A stretch of DNA of 64,000 bases from Oscillospiraceae bacterium (GCA_900752435.1 CAADVD010000002.1:62001-126000); one strand, 5' to 3'. Counted from the first letter of the stretch, positions 1 through 8,132 are shown. Notes: generated from the sequence alone by a model not told the origin. A program made the numbers and translations.

Positions 1-1
1 A

Positions 2-238
2 ATCGGCACGAACACCGTAATGAGCATGCAGTCCGGTGTTGTCTACGGCTACACCGGTGCGGTCATCAACATTGTTGCGCAAATAGAACGGGAGCTGGGC
101 TGTGCCGCCACGGTGGTAGCCACCGGCGGTTTGGCGCGCATGATTGGCAGTCAGTGCGACGTATTCAAGGTCATTGACAAAACGCTGACACTGGACGGCA
201 TGCAGATGATTTACCGCGATTACAAGCAATTGCAGTAA
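2..238 (+). CDS. coaX: Type III pantothenate kinase, C-terminal part (cut by window edge)
   Basis: The reading frame is open from base 2, so only the last 78 residues are present; the 5' part lies outside the window. The fragment carries the GVVYGYTGA helix, the VATGGLA strand-turn and the closing TLDGMQMIY segment typical of the ASKHA-fold type III kinases, which phosphorylate pantothenate as the first step of coenzyme A synthesis in the cytoplasm. The family identity is inferred from these C-terminal motifs; the catalytic N-terminal half cannot be checked here. A small membrane-protein gene follows after 21 bp. Confidence 0.85.
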   Translation: MGTNTVMSMQSGVVYGYTGAVINIVAQIERELGCAATVVATGGLARMIGSQCDVFKVIDKTLTLDGMQMIYRDYKQLQ

Positions 239-259
239 GCGGAGAGAGGGATTGTTTTT

Positions 260-607
260 ATGGTAGTGGAATGCTTGGCTATCCTAGTAATTTTGCTGAT
301 GACTTCCTTTGTATTTTTACGGGCGCACAAAGCGGATTATGCGGCTTTGACAGCGATTTTGCTGGTGGTACCAGCGGTGCATTTGCTCGGCGAATTATTC
401 GGTTCTGCTCTGGCACAGATGCTGTCCGTTCGGGAGGTACCGTTTCGTGTGGCACTGGATATGGCGGCTGTGGTGGTGTCCTGTGTCATGCTGGGATTTG
501 GGTGCAACAAATTACCGGCAGGGAAGCAGAGAAAGGGATTTTTGCTGTTGGCCTCTGCGTATTCCATTTTGCTGACATGGATTTTTATTTTTAACTTGGT
601 GATTTGA
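260..607 (+). CDS. Small four-helix membrane protein of unknown function
   Basis: 115 residues with four hydrophobic stretches at about residues 2-21, 28-48, 64-83 and 93-115, and a short basic loop (KLPAGKQRKG) before the last helix. I do not recognise a family. A purine-rich GGAGAGAGGGA lies ahead of the ATG. It follows coaX by 21 bp on the same strand and is followed by a strong terminator, so it is probably the last gene of the coaX transcript. A frame-shifted open frame at 271-594 is low in hydrophobicity and is judged a shadow. Confidence 0.6.
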   Translation: MVVECLAILVILLMTSFVFLRAHKADYAALTAILLVVPAVHLLGELFGSALAQMLSVREVPFRVALDMAAVVVSCVMLGFGCNKLPAGKQRKGFLLLASAYSILLTWIFIFNLVI

Positions 608-628
608 ACGGACGACGTTCATAAAAAG

Positions 629-665
629 AGCAGGCAAGAAAGGTGGGGTTCTTGCCTGCTTTTTC
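629..665 (+). terminator. Intrinsic terminator after the coaX transcript
   Basis: A 12-bp perfect stem (AGCAGGCAAGAA pairing with TTCTTGCCTGCT at 649-660) is followed by TTTTT. It ends the rightward transcript and lies 50 bp from the end of the convergent kinase gene. Confidence 0.9.
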
Positions 666-713
666 GTTTGTGTAAGCTAGGACAATACTGCACGTTTTTT
701 GCACAGTACCGAC

Positions 714-1865
714 TTAGATATTTTGCAGGGAATTGGCCAAAAAGGCACAGAGAACGTGTTTGTACTCATATGCCCGATTGCCGTCCAAATTGCTTTTGAG
801 CATCGCGGCATCGCCGGGCAGCAGTTCGGCCGCCGGAAGCCGCAGGGTCAGCGTTGTTCCCTCGTTTTTTTCGCTGTTGATGATTGCCCATCCGCCGTGT
901 GCCTGCATGATTTGGCGCACCAGGAACAGTCCGATTCCCACGCCGTCTTTTCTCTGTGTGATAGGGTTGTAGGAGTAAAACGCATCAAATGCCTGCTTGA
1001 TGCATTCCGGCATCATACCGTCGCCCCCATTGTGAATTTGAATGAGGATTTCGTTGCTTTCCCGAAATAAGCGCACTAGAATCGGGCTGTCATGCAAGCC
1101 GTACTTCAGCGAGTTGTTGAGGGCGTTGAGCAGGGCAAGATAAAATTGGTAGGGATCAATGCGCGCAAAAAAGTCATTTCCGTTCACGGCCAGTTCAATT
1201 TTTCGCCCCGTATCAATCAGCATATGGTTGATTTGGCGAACCATGTCCTGAAGTTCCAGCTTGAGCGAAACCAACTGCGGCTTGAGCTTTTGTTTTTGGT
1301 CGTGATAGCGAAAATAAGCGCCGACATTGATGGTGGTTTGCGTCATGCGATGGCAGCTTTGCGCTACGTATTCCGTCAGCCTGCTTTGCATTTTGCGGCC
1401 GTCATGTTCCAGTATATTTTGGATTGAGCCGAGCAGGTTTTGGATGTCGGAAATATTGCTGCGGTATTCGGCCATAATCTGATCCATTTGTTCGGAAACC
1501 ACCACTGGTTGGGGAGATGGTTCGGTTAGGACGGTGGGCAGCCATTTCCAAATGAAATAACTGCGTCCGTCTTCTCCCAAAAAGCCTTTGATCTGAATGA
1601 TGTCATCGGGAAATTGTGCGATTGCGGCGGTTTGTGTGCCGCATGCCCGAACGGTTTCTATGCAGTGCTTGTATTGTTCTACATCATCATCGAAAAGCGG
1701 AGTGAGCGCCATCCCCACTTTCCAGTTCGGCAGACGGTGCCGTGCCTCGCGGTTCATCCAGATGATTTGCCATGCTTCATCCCCAATGAGGCATGCGGTG
1801 CTGATGTCATCGAGCACCTGCGCAAAATCGTTTACCCTGTTGTCCACAATACCATATCTCCTCAT
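714..1865 (-). CDS. Orphan sensor histidine kinase-like protein with PAS-like N-terminus
   Basis: 383 residues, no membrane segment, so probably a soluble sensor. Residues about 10-110 look PAS-like (IIWMNREARHRLP). A helical region at about 125-195 would be the dimerisation domain. A GHKL ATPase domain follows: N box with N247/N250 (ALLNALNNSLKYG), HNGGDGMMP near 278-286, and G2 box DGVGIGLFLVRQIMQAHGG near 307-325. No canonical HE/HD-R-P phospho-acceptor motif is visible, so autokinase activity is uncertain. No response regulator is adjacent. The ATG at 1865 lacks a clear ribosome site; a GTG at 1847 lies downstream of GAGGAG and may be the real start. Confidence 0.75.
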   Translation of the reverse strand: MRRYGIVDNRVNDFAQVLDDISTACLIGDEAWQIIWMNREARHRLPNWKVGMALTPLFDDDVEQYKHCIETVRACGTQTAAIAQFPDDIIQIKGFLGEDGRSYFIWKWLPTVLTEPSPQPVVVSEQMDQIMAEYRSNISDIQNLLGSIQNILEHDGRKMQSRLTEYVAQSCHRMTQTTINVGAYFRYHDQKQKLKPQLVSLKLELQDMVRQINHMLIDTGRKIELAVNGNDFFARIDPYQFYLALLNALNNSLKYGLHDSPILVRLFRESNEILIQIHNGGDGMMPECIKQAFDAFYSYNPITQRKDGVGIGLFLVRQIMQAHGGWAIINSEKNEGTTLTLRLPAAELLPGDAAMLKSNLDGNRAYEYKHVLCAFLANSLQNI

Positions 1866-1904
1866 TCAATCGGCTCTGTGGCCAACTGTTTTTATTCTAG
1901 TTTT

Positions 1905-1933
1905 ATTATATGTATTTTTCAAAAAAATGTAAA
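1905..1933 (-). promoter_or_regulatory. Sigma-A promoter for the orphan kinase
   Basis: On the minus strand TTTACA (1928-1933), a 17-bp AT-rich spacer and TATAAT (1905-1910), about 40 bp ahead of the kinase start. Confidence 0.6.
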
Positions 1934-2024
1934 GGAAATGTTTGACTTGAGAGGGCAAACCATATAAAAAAACGTCAAATTGTCGTTGGTTTTATAAAAT
2001 TTTGGTTAAATTTTCGGTTAGCTA

Positions 2025-2051
2025 TTGTATTCTTCGTGGACATGGTATAAA
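2025..2051 (+). promoter_or_regulatory. Possible promoter of gap
   Basis: TATAAA at 2046-2051 with TTGTAT at 2025-2030 gives a short 15-bp spacer. The -10 position suits gap, but the -35 is weak, so the exact element is uncertain. Confidence 0.35.
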
Positions 2052-2086
2052 ATAGAGGTGTAAAAAATTTTTTGGAGGTTTTTATC

Positions 2087-3103
2087 ATGGCAGTTAAAGT
2101 AGCAATTAATGGTTTCGGCCGTATTGGTCGTCTGGCTTTCAGACAAATGTTCGGTGCGGAAGGATATGAAATCGTTGCAATCAACGATTTGACCGATCCG
2201 AAAATGCTCGCTCATTTGCTGAAATACGACTCTGCACAGGGCAGATACGCTCTGGCTGACACCGTAGAAGCAAAAGAAGCTTCCATCGTTGTGGACGGCA
2301 AAGAAATCAAAATCTACTCTGAAAAGAACGCTGCGGATCTTCCGTGGGGCGAGCTGGACGTAGACGTTGTGCTCGAATGCACCGGTTTCTACTGCTCCAA
2401 AGACAAAGCACAGGCTCACATTGACGCAGGTGCAAAGAAAGTTGTTATTTCCGCTCCGGCTGGCAAAGACCTGAAAACCATCGTATACAGCGTAAACGAC
2501 AACATTTTGACTGCGGATGACACCATCATTTCCGCCGCTTCCTGCACCACCAACTGCTTGGCTCCGATGGCGAAAGCACTCAACGAGTATGCGCCGATTC
2601 AGTCCGGTATCATGTCCACCATCCATGCTTACACTGGTGACCAGATGATCCTCGACGGTCCGCACAGAAAAGGCGACTTGAGAAGAGCTCGCGCTGGCGC
2701 TGTCAACATCGTTCCGAACTCCACCGGTGCTGCAAAAGCAATCGGCTTGGTTATTCCGGAATTGGATGGCAAACTCATCGGTTCTGCACAGCGTGTTCCG
2801 GTTCCGACTGGTTCTACCACCATCCTTGTTGCTGTTGTGAAAGGCACTGACGTAACCGTTGAAGGCATCAACGCAGCAATGAAAGCAGCTTCTTCCGCTT
2901 CCTTCGGTTACACCGAAGAACCGCTTGTGTCTTCTGACATCATCGGTATCACCTATGGTTCTCTGTTCGATGCAACCCAGACCATGGTTTCCAAAATTGC
3001 GGATGATCTCTATGAAGTACAGGTTGTTTCCTGGTACGACAACGAAAACTCCTACACCAGCCAGATGGTTCGCACCATCAAACACTTCGCTGAATTGGCA
3101 TAA
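2087..3103 (+). CDS. gap: Glyceraldehyde-3-phosphate dehydrogenase
   Basis: 338 residues, the normal length for the NAD-dependent glycolytic enzyme that oxidises glyceraldehyde-3-phosphate to 1,3-bisphosphoglycerate. The N-terminal Rossmann motif VAINGFGRIGRL is intact, the catalytic cysteine is C153 in SAASCTTNCLAP, and the C-terminal WYDNENSYTSQM block is present. The open frame extends upstream to a TTG at 2072, but the ATG at 2087 sits 8 bp after GGAGG and gives the standard N-terminus. It stands alone, with no pgk or tpi next to it, and ends at a strong terminator. Confidence 0.97.
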   Translation: MAVKVAINGFGRIGRLAFRQMFGAEGYEIVAINDLTDPKMLAHLLKYDSAQGRYALADTVEAKEASIVVDGKEIKIYSEKNAADLPWGELDVDVVLECTGFYCSKDKAQAHIDAGAKKVVISAPAGKDLKTIVYSVNDNILTADDTIISAASCTTNCLAPMAKALNEYAPIQSGIMSTIHAYTGDQMILDGPHRKGDLRRARAGAVNIVPNSTGAAKAIGLVIPELDGKLIGSAQRVPVPTGSTTILVAVVKGTDVTVEGINAAMKAASSASFGYTEEPLVSSDIIGITYGSLFDATQTMVSKIADDLYEVQVVSWYDNENSYTSQMVRTIKHFAELA

Positions 3104-3180
3104 TTGCGCGTCGTTTGTTCGGCTGTGGGAGGAATCGAACGGTTTTAGGACACGTTCGTATTCTGAAGTAGTAAACAAAA

Positions 3181-3216
3181 AGCCTCGGGTGATTTTTCAT
3201 CATCCGAGGCTTTTTT
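3181..3216 (+). terminator. Intrinsic terminator after gap
   Basis: A 13-bp stem with one G-T pair (AGCCTCGGGTGAT, loop TTTTC, ATCATCCGAGGCT) runs into TTTTTT. It lies 77 bp after the gap stop codon. Confidence 0.92.
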
Positions 3217-3266
3217 CTCGGATATTTTCGAAAAGCTGGTTTTGCGATATGTCTTCTTCAAAAAAA

Positions 3267-3334
3267 CTCCCTTCACTATCCCCTCAAAAAGCGCAAAAAG
3301 TTGCACGCGAATGTGCAACTTTTTTGAAAAATTT
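3267..3334 (-). repeat. Dispersed UUCG-hairpin repeat, copy 1
   Basis: On the minus strand: a stem AAAAGTTGCAC / GTGCAACTTTT around ATTCGC, then a conserved tail containing GAGGGGATAGTGAA. The same unit recurs at 42835-42904. This copy lies just downstream of the MATE gene on the same strand and could end its transcript, but conservation continues past the T-run, so it is more than a terminator. Confidence 0.7.
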
Positions 3335-3399
3335 ATTGGAGTTCATAAAAGATTTACATTTTCGTGGAAGAATCAGGAAAAAATACTTTTTGCTAAAAC

Positions 3400-4722
3400 C
3401 TATTTTAACTGTTTCTGTTTTTTCTGAACAGCACCATACATTCCTGCACCAAATAGCGCAACTACCAATTCAGTTACAGGAAAGGCAAGCCATACACCGA
3501 TGATTCCCCATAATGCCGACAGCAGAAATGCCATCGGAATGATTAGAAGCAGTCCTCTGAGCAGAGAAATGAAATGTGCTGGAACGGGCTTTTCGGTTGA
3601 TGTGAAGAATACAGAAATAATGATATTAAATCCCACAAATCCGACCGCAGTGAAATAGAGCTTTAGGCCAAATGGCGCGATTTCCTGCAATTGCAGATTG
3701 TGTTCGCTGTTAAAGATGCTGGTAATCGGATCGGCAAAGAAAAAGACCAGAAGGTAGACAGCGCAGGAAAGAACAAGCATAGTCGTCATGGCATAGTGCA
3801 GTATCAGCTTGCTGTTTTTGATGTCGCCGCATCCATAGGCTCTGCTGATTAAAGGCTGGATTCCCTGTGCGATACCGGTATATATGGCGGAAACAACAAG
3901 GGAGAGGTTGGCAATGACGCCGTAAGCGGCAACGCCAATGTTTCCTTGCAATTTGAGAATAATGGTGTTGAAAACAAGAATGACAATTCCCGAAGAAACC
4001 TCCGTTACCAGAGAGGGAAAACCCAACGAGAAAATAGTTTGTGCTATTTTGACATGCGGCTTTGTTGTTACCAAATGGAAGTGATTGTTCTTTTTCAGCC
4101 GGTGCGGCAGGAGAATGAGCATACTGATAACAGGAGCAAGCCCAGTTGCCAATACGGCTCCGAAGATTCCCATTTGCAACGGAAAAATGAAGAGATAATC
4201 CAGCAGAATATTGGATACACTGCCGCCAAGCATCGCCAACATGGATAATTGGGGATTTCCATCGTTTCTAACAAAGCAAACCAGCACATCGTTCATCATA
4301 AAGGCCGGGGCGAACAGGAGAATCACTTTTAGGTAGGTGTTCGTCATGGTAAAGGTCTCGGCGTTCGCTCCTAAAACCGCAGTGAGGGGCTTGGATAGAA
4401 AAACACCGGTCAGCACAAAGAGCAAGGCCAGCAGGGCAGTCAGATAAATGGTATTGGTAAACAGAATATTCGTATTTTTGCCGTCCTGTTGGCTTTTGAA
4501 AATGGAATACTTAGTTGCTCCGCCCATGCCAAGCATCAAGCCGCTGCCGTGGATGATACTGTAAACGGGAATGGCTAGATTCAAGGCTGTTAAGCCATTG
4601 GCACCTAAGCCTTTGGAGATGAAGTAGGTGTCTGCAAGAATGTAGCAGGAAAGACCAATCATGCCCAATACATTTAAGGAAACATATTTGGCAAATTGCT
4701 TCAAGTTTTGTGTGGTGTTCAT
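3400..4722 (-). CDS. MATE-family multidrug efflux transporter
   Basis: 440 residues with about twelve membrane helices in two similar halves, as in MATE (MepA/NorM-like) exporters, which expel cationic drugs or metabolites using a Na+ or H+ gradient. The N-terminal segment GLSCYILADTYFISKGLGANGL is typical of the family: first helix followed by a conserved acidic loop. AGGAGG sits 5 bp before the ATG. The gene has its own consensus promoter and a 5' leader with an intrinsic terminator just ahead of the ribosome site (see 4734-4833), which resembles the mepA-motif arrangement. If that reading is right the substrate may include guanidine-like cations; the sequence alone does not show the substrate. 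Confidence 0.9.
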   Translation of the reverse strand: MNTTQNLKQFAKYVSLNVLGMIGLSCYILADTYFISKGLGANGLTALNLAIPVYSIIHGSGLMLGMGGATKYSIFKSQQDGKNTNILFTNTIYLTALLALLFVLTGVFLSKPLTAVLGANAETFTMTNTYLKVILLFAPAFMMNDVLVCFVRNDGNPQLSMLAMLGGSVSNILLDYLFIFPLQMGIFGAVLATGLAPVISMLILLPHRLKKNNHFHLVTTKPHVKIAQTIFSLGFPSLVTEVSSGIVILVFNTIILKLQGNIGVAAYGVIANLSLVVSAIYTGIAQGIQPLISRAYGCGDIKNSKLILHYAMTTMLVLSCAVYLLVFFFADPITSIFNSEHNLQLQEIAPFGLKLYFTAVGFVGFNIIISVFFTSTEKPVPAHFISLLRGLLLIIPMAFLLSALWGIIGVWLAFPVTELVVALFGAGMYGAVQKKQKQLK

Positions 4723-4733
4723 CGTAACCTCCT

Positions 4734-4796
4734 AAAAAGAAAAACGCTGGCATTTCGTATCTTCAATGGCCTAACGATACGAAATCCAGCGTTTTC
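4734..4796 (-). terminator. Leader terminator (attenuator) ahead of the MATE gene
   Basis: On the minus strand, AAAACGCTGG-A-TTTCGTATC pairs with GATACGAAA-T-GCCAGCGTTTT around a 13-nt loop containing AGGCC, then runs into TTTTTCTTTTT. It lies between the promoter and the ribosome site, so transcription should stop there unless the fold is prevented. Confidence 0.85.
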
Positions 4797-4833
4797 TATG
4801 CTTACCCGGCGGCAAGCCAACAATCTTATGGTG
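4797..4833 (-). promoter_or_regulatory. Candidate guanidine-IV (mepA-motif) riboswitch aptamer
   Basis: The first transcribed bases include ACCCACCATAAG, then a 7-bp stem GCTTGCC / GGTAAGC closing a GCCG loop. The loop GCC can kiss the GGC in the loop of the downstream terminator. Guanidine-IV riboswitches are known ahead of clostridial MATE genes and work by controlling a terminator; the placement and the possible loop-loop contact fit. The class call is from memory of that architecture, not a covariance search. Confidence 0.5.
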
Positions 4834-4838
4834 GGTCT

Positions 4839-4867
4839 ATTATAGCATGTCGGATGAAATTTGGCAA
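4839..4867 (-). promoter_or_regulatory. Sigma-A promoter of the MATE leader
   Basis: TTGCCA (4862-4867), 17 bp, TATAAT (4839-4844) on the minus strand. The promoter lies inside the last codons of the upstream yibE/F-like gene, whose stop codon overlaps the -10 box. Confidence 0.85.
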
Positions 4868-6009
4868 TGGCAATTTTTCTGCTGTCTTCCAATCATCCAC
4901 GCTGAAATCAGCGACACCAGCGGCACGGTCAAAATCACGCCCATTGTGGATGAAATTCCTTGAATAATTTCAATGCCGATGGAGTACAGATTAATGATTT
5001 GCTGATAGTCGTAGTCGTATGCATAAATGAAAATCAGCGTATTGATGGAGCTTCCTGTAAAGGCCAGGATCAAGGTGTTGGACATCGTACCCATCATATC
5101 CTTGCCCACATGAATACCGGAACGAAACAGCGCTTTGGCATTCATGGATGGATTCGTTTCATGCAGTTCGCTGATGGTAGACGCGATGGACATGCTCACA
5201 TCCATGACCGCGCCCAGCGCCGCAATCAGAATGCCGGAGAACAGCAAACCGCCGATTTGGATGTCCGTTTTTGCACCAACGAATACCAAATCTTCAATGT
5301 CTGAGACGTTGTATCCGGAAATTTTGGCGAAGTACCCAAACACAGTGGCAAATACACCGGCAATGACCACACCCAGCACCGTTCCCAAAATGGAAGCGGC
5401 CGTTTTGACGGATACGCCGCCGATTAAATACATGGTCACGACGGTGGTCAGCGCGGCTACAAGAACGGCCGCCCAGAACGGGGAATAGCCCTTGTACAGC
5501 ATGGGTAAATACAAAAAGAGAATGCATACAAACGTAAAGATCAGCCCCAAGGCGGCGTTGATTCCCTGCCTGCCGCCAATCAGCCAGAGCGTGACCAGAA
5601 ACAGTGCGACAATGGCGTATAGTACAAGGGAACGGTCATAGCTGTATACGGTTACGACCATATTGCCGTTGGATTCGCTGATATTGGCAATGACGTGCAT
5701 GCCGACGGTACAGTCTGCACCGTACAGATAGCTTGAGGAACTGGAGGCTTCAACCTCCATGCCTTTGTGTGCGCCGGAATTCAATTGCAACAATACCGTC
5801 TGCGCGCCAACACGGCTCCCGTCTTCTTGGATGTTGTCGCGAATAATTTGGATCACCTGCGCTTTTTCAAAGCTCCGTCCCTCAGTGGTAAGGATCGGTG
5901 CTTTTTCGACTTGGTTAAATTGTATCAGAAATAGTGCAAACAGAATGGTGACGAGCAGAATCACCAACCGCCGGCAGTGTTCCGCTTTGTTTTGAATGGA
6001 GATAGTCAA
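4840..6009 (-). CDS. YibE/F-family multi-pass membrane protein
   Basis: 389 residues from the TTG at 6009, which follows AGGAGG by 8 bp; the longer frame to 6048 has no ribosome site. One N-terminal helix (about 12-32) is followed by a roughly 100-residue extracytoplasmic domain rich in valine and serine, then about seven helices. The acidic-glycine segments ALGAVMDVSMSIAS and the closing MGVILTVPLVSLISAW match the YibE/F-like family seen in Firmicutes and actinobacteria. Function is unproven; transport or export has been suggested for the family. It follows the metallophosphoesterase gene by 83 bp on the same strand. Confidence 0.8.
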   Translation of the reverse strand: MTISIQNKAEHCRRLVILLVTILFALFLIQFNQVEKAPILTTEGRSFEKAQVIQIIRDNIQEDGSRVGAQTVLLQLNSGAHKGMEVEASSSSSYLYGADCTVGMHVIANISESNGNMVVTVYSYDRSLVLYAIVALFLVTLWLIGGRQGINAALGLIFTFVCILFLYLPMLYKGYSPFWAAVLVAALTTVVTMYLIGGVSVKTAASILGTVLGVVIAGVFATVFGYFAKISGYNVSDIEDLVFVGAKTDIQIGGLLFSGILIAALGAVMDVSMSIASTISELHETNPSMNAKALFRSGIHVGKDMMGTMSNTLILAFTGSSINTLIFIYAYDYDYQQIINLYSIGIEIIQGISSTMGVILTVPLVSLISAWMIGRQQKNCHCQISSDML

Positions 6010-6039
6010 GTGGGATTCCTCCTGGAATAGAAAGACAGA

Positions 6040-6066
6040 CAGGAGCAAACCCGTGGTTTACTCCTG
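6040..6066 (-). terminator. Hairpin between the metallophosphoesterase and yibE/F-like genes
   Basis: CAGGAGTAAACC pairs with the facing GGTTTGCTCCTG-type arm, with one mismatch. The following bases are pyrimidine-rich but not a clean T-run, so it may only partly end transcription. Confidence 0.45.
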
Positions 6067-6092
6067 CCGCTATTGGTTTGATCAAATGTGGT

Positions 6093-8132
6093 TTATTTGC
6101 TCTTCCATTTTTTCTTGGTATCCAGAACGATGATGGTTCCTAAACCGCTCAGGCAGAGAAGCGCAACGGCGGTACAAATTCCGCTGGTACGGTCGCCGGT
6201 TTTGGGTGAGTTGGACGGAGCTTTGGAAGAGCCGCTTGTTCCACTGTTCGTGGACGCCTCCGTGTTTCCGGCAGAAGAGTCGGTTACATCCACCGTGGAG
6301 GAGGTGTCATCGGAGGAGGGAGCGGAATCCACTGAGGAGGTATCGTCAGAAGAGGTCGGTTGCTTGGTCAGCGTATCCATTGCGTTTTTCAGATCAGCAT
6401 AAGCAGTACCGATTTCCGATTCGGTGGCATCCGGTTTGGCGGCAACGGCTTTCGCCGCAGTCAGGGCTGCTTCAAAGACGGCATAGGAATCGACGGTGTA
6501 GCTGTCCTTGTCCGCTGTTAAGCCTTCGGCTTCGGCAATCAAGTCGTTGAGCGCCGTTTTGTCCGCCGATTTGACGATGGTGAAGGTGTCATCAATTTTG
6601 CTGTTGTCATCGGTGCGGTAGGTGTTGATGGTGAAGCTCACATCATCAATTTCCACGATGGAGTAGGTTGGAACATCCTCCTGCCAACGGTTGGCGATGT
6701 AGGTTTGCTGGCGGGCAACTAGGTCGTAATATTTACTGCCCGATGAGGAGTTGGCGGTCATGTAGAGGATACCGGATGGGTCGATCACTTGTTCGTTGAT
6801 GGTGGTGACTGCTTCTACGGCATCGGCATCCATGATGCTGTACAGGTAGCTTAAGTATTTTTCGTCTGTGGAGGTATAGGGCTCGTCCACATCGATTTCT
6901 TTTTCAAACTCTTCATCGAAGTAATCGTCATCCATGCCCATCCAAGCTTCGGTGTCTTTTACGCCGCCTTTGAGAATTTGAGAACGGGAATAGGCGTGGT
7001 CATGACCCGTCAGCACGACATCGATGTCGTTTTCTTCAAAGATTGGTACCAGGCTGTAACGCAGATTGGCAATTTCAGGTTCATTGGAATGCTCGCCGGA
7101 ACCGTAGATGTCCTGGTGCAGAGTGACGATGCGCCAAGTGCAGTCCGGATTGGCGGCAATGGTTTCTTCAATAAAGCTTTGATGCTCCGCAACGTTGGTG
7201 TCCTGGGTGTTGAGCATGATAAAGAGCGCGTTTCCGTATGTGTAGGAATAGTCGCCGCCTGCCGCTGTCATGCCGTAAGAGCTGGCGTTCGGCGTATTGA
7301 AGTGGTAGGTGTAGTTTTCATTGTCCGCATCGTGGTTGCCGACGGTGGTGGCAACCGGAAGGGATTTCAAAATCTCCGGGCTGAGATAACCGGCGTATTC
7401 GATTTCGCTGGCAGTTTTGTCTTTGTCCGGAGATTTGGCGGCGGTTAACTGAATCTGGTCGCCTGCGGACAGCACGAAGCTGGCTTGATTGTTGGTCATG
7501 GCCATGGCTTGATTCAAGGTGTTGTTCCAGTTAAATGTGTCGTTGCGTACGGCGACAGACTGCGCTTCCAAAAAGGCTTGGAGCTTTTCCGGATCGTCCT
7601 TGGAGGAGGATTTCTTTTCGTTGGAAGAACCGATTTGTGGGTCTCCTACATAGATGAAGCTGAACTGGTCGGTATCTTTGGTGGTGTAGGCAACCGGCTC
7701 GGTGAAAGAACCATTTACCTCATAGCTGTAATAGTATGTGGTGTTGGCGGACAGACCAGAAGCGGTCGCTTTGTTGGAATAGTATTGTGTGCCGTTGGCG
7801 TCAACCGGGCCGAGCGTTTGGGTGACGGTTAGTGTTTGGGCGTCGGACATATCTTGATTTGCCGCAATTTTAAGTACTGGTACGGTATTGCCAGTGGAGT
7901 ACCATGCAAAATTGAGCTGGGATTCGTCCGCGCCGGGGGAGAGCGAAAGCTGTGTCCAGTCATTTTGGATGGTTTCCCATTTTTCTACCCATGCTTCCCA
8001 CGCGCCGTTCTGTGCAGCATCGGTTTGGGATGCGTCAGTCATACCGTCCGGTGCCGGAGCAGCCAGTACGGAGCTGCCCATGGATGCAGCCAATGCGGCG
8101 GCCAACAGTGCCGCTAAGGTTTTCTTTTTCAT
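6093..8132 (-). CDS. Secreted, probably wall-anchored metallophosphoesterase
   Basis: 679 residues. A signal peptide spans about 1-25 (AASMGSSVLAA). A purple-acid-phosphatase-like N-terminal domain (about 60-152) leads into a calcineurin-like catalytic domain with all metal motifs: GDPQIG 163-168, GDQ 224-226, GNHDAD 265-270, H339 and GHDHAYSR 376-383. A FIVAR-type helical module follows at about 535-600, then a Ser/Thr/Asp-rich stalk. The end is SPKTGD near 642-647, a hydrophobic helix and KKKWKSK, a sortase-signal layout with serine in place of the leucine of LPXTG. It should hydrolyse phosphoesters outside the cell. AGGAGG precedes the ATG and a consensus promoter lies at 8190-8218. Confidence 0.9.
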   Translation of the reverse strand: MKKKTLAALLAAALAASMGSSVLAAPAPDGMTDASQTDAAQNGAWEAWVEKWETIQNDWTQLSLSPGADESQLNFAWYSTGNTVPVLKIAANQDMSDAQTLTVTQTLGPVDANGTQYYSNKATASGLSANTTYYYSYEVNGSFTEPVAYTTKDTDQFSFIYVGDPQIGSSNEKKSSSKDDPEKLQAFLEAQSVAVRNDTFNWNNTLNQAMAMTNNQASFVLSAGDQIQLTAAKSPDKDKTASEIEYAGYLSPEILKSLPVATTVGNHDADNENYTYHFNTPNASSYGMTAAGGDYSYTYGNALFIMLNTQDTNVAEHQSFIEETIAANPDCTWRIVTLHQDIYGSGEHSNEPEIANLRYSLVPIFEENDIDVVLTGHDHAYSRSQILKGGVKDTEAWMGMDDDYFDEEFEKEIDVDEPYTSTDEKYLSYLYSIMDADAVEAVTTINEQVIDPSGILYMTANSSSGSKYYDLVARQQTYIANRWQEDVPTYSIVEIDDVSFTINTYRTDDNSKIDDTFTIVKSADKTALNDLIAEAEGLTADKDSYTVDSYAVFEAALTAAKAVAAKPDATESEIGTAYADLKNAMDTLTKQPTSSDDTSSVDSAPSSDDTSSTVDVTDSSAGNTEASTNSGTSGSSKAPSNSPKTGDRTSGICTAVALLCLSGLGTIIVLDTKKKWKSK

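Noticed and set aside
2018..3178. Long minus-strand open frame over gap (386 codons)
   Set aside because: It lies fully opposite a textbook gap gene, has low-complexity composition, no ribosome site and no known motif.
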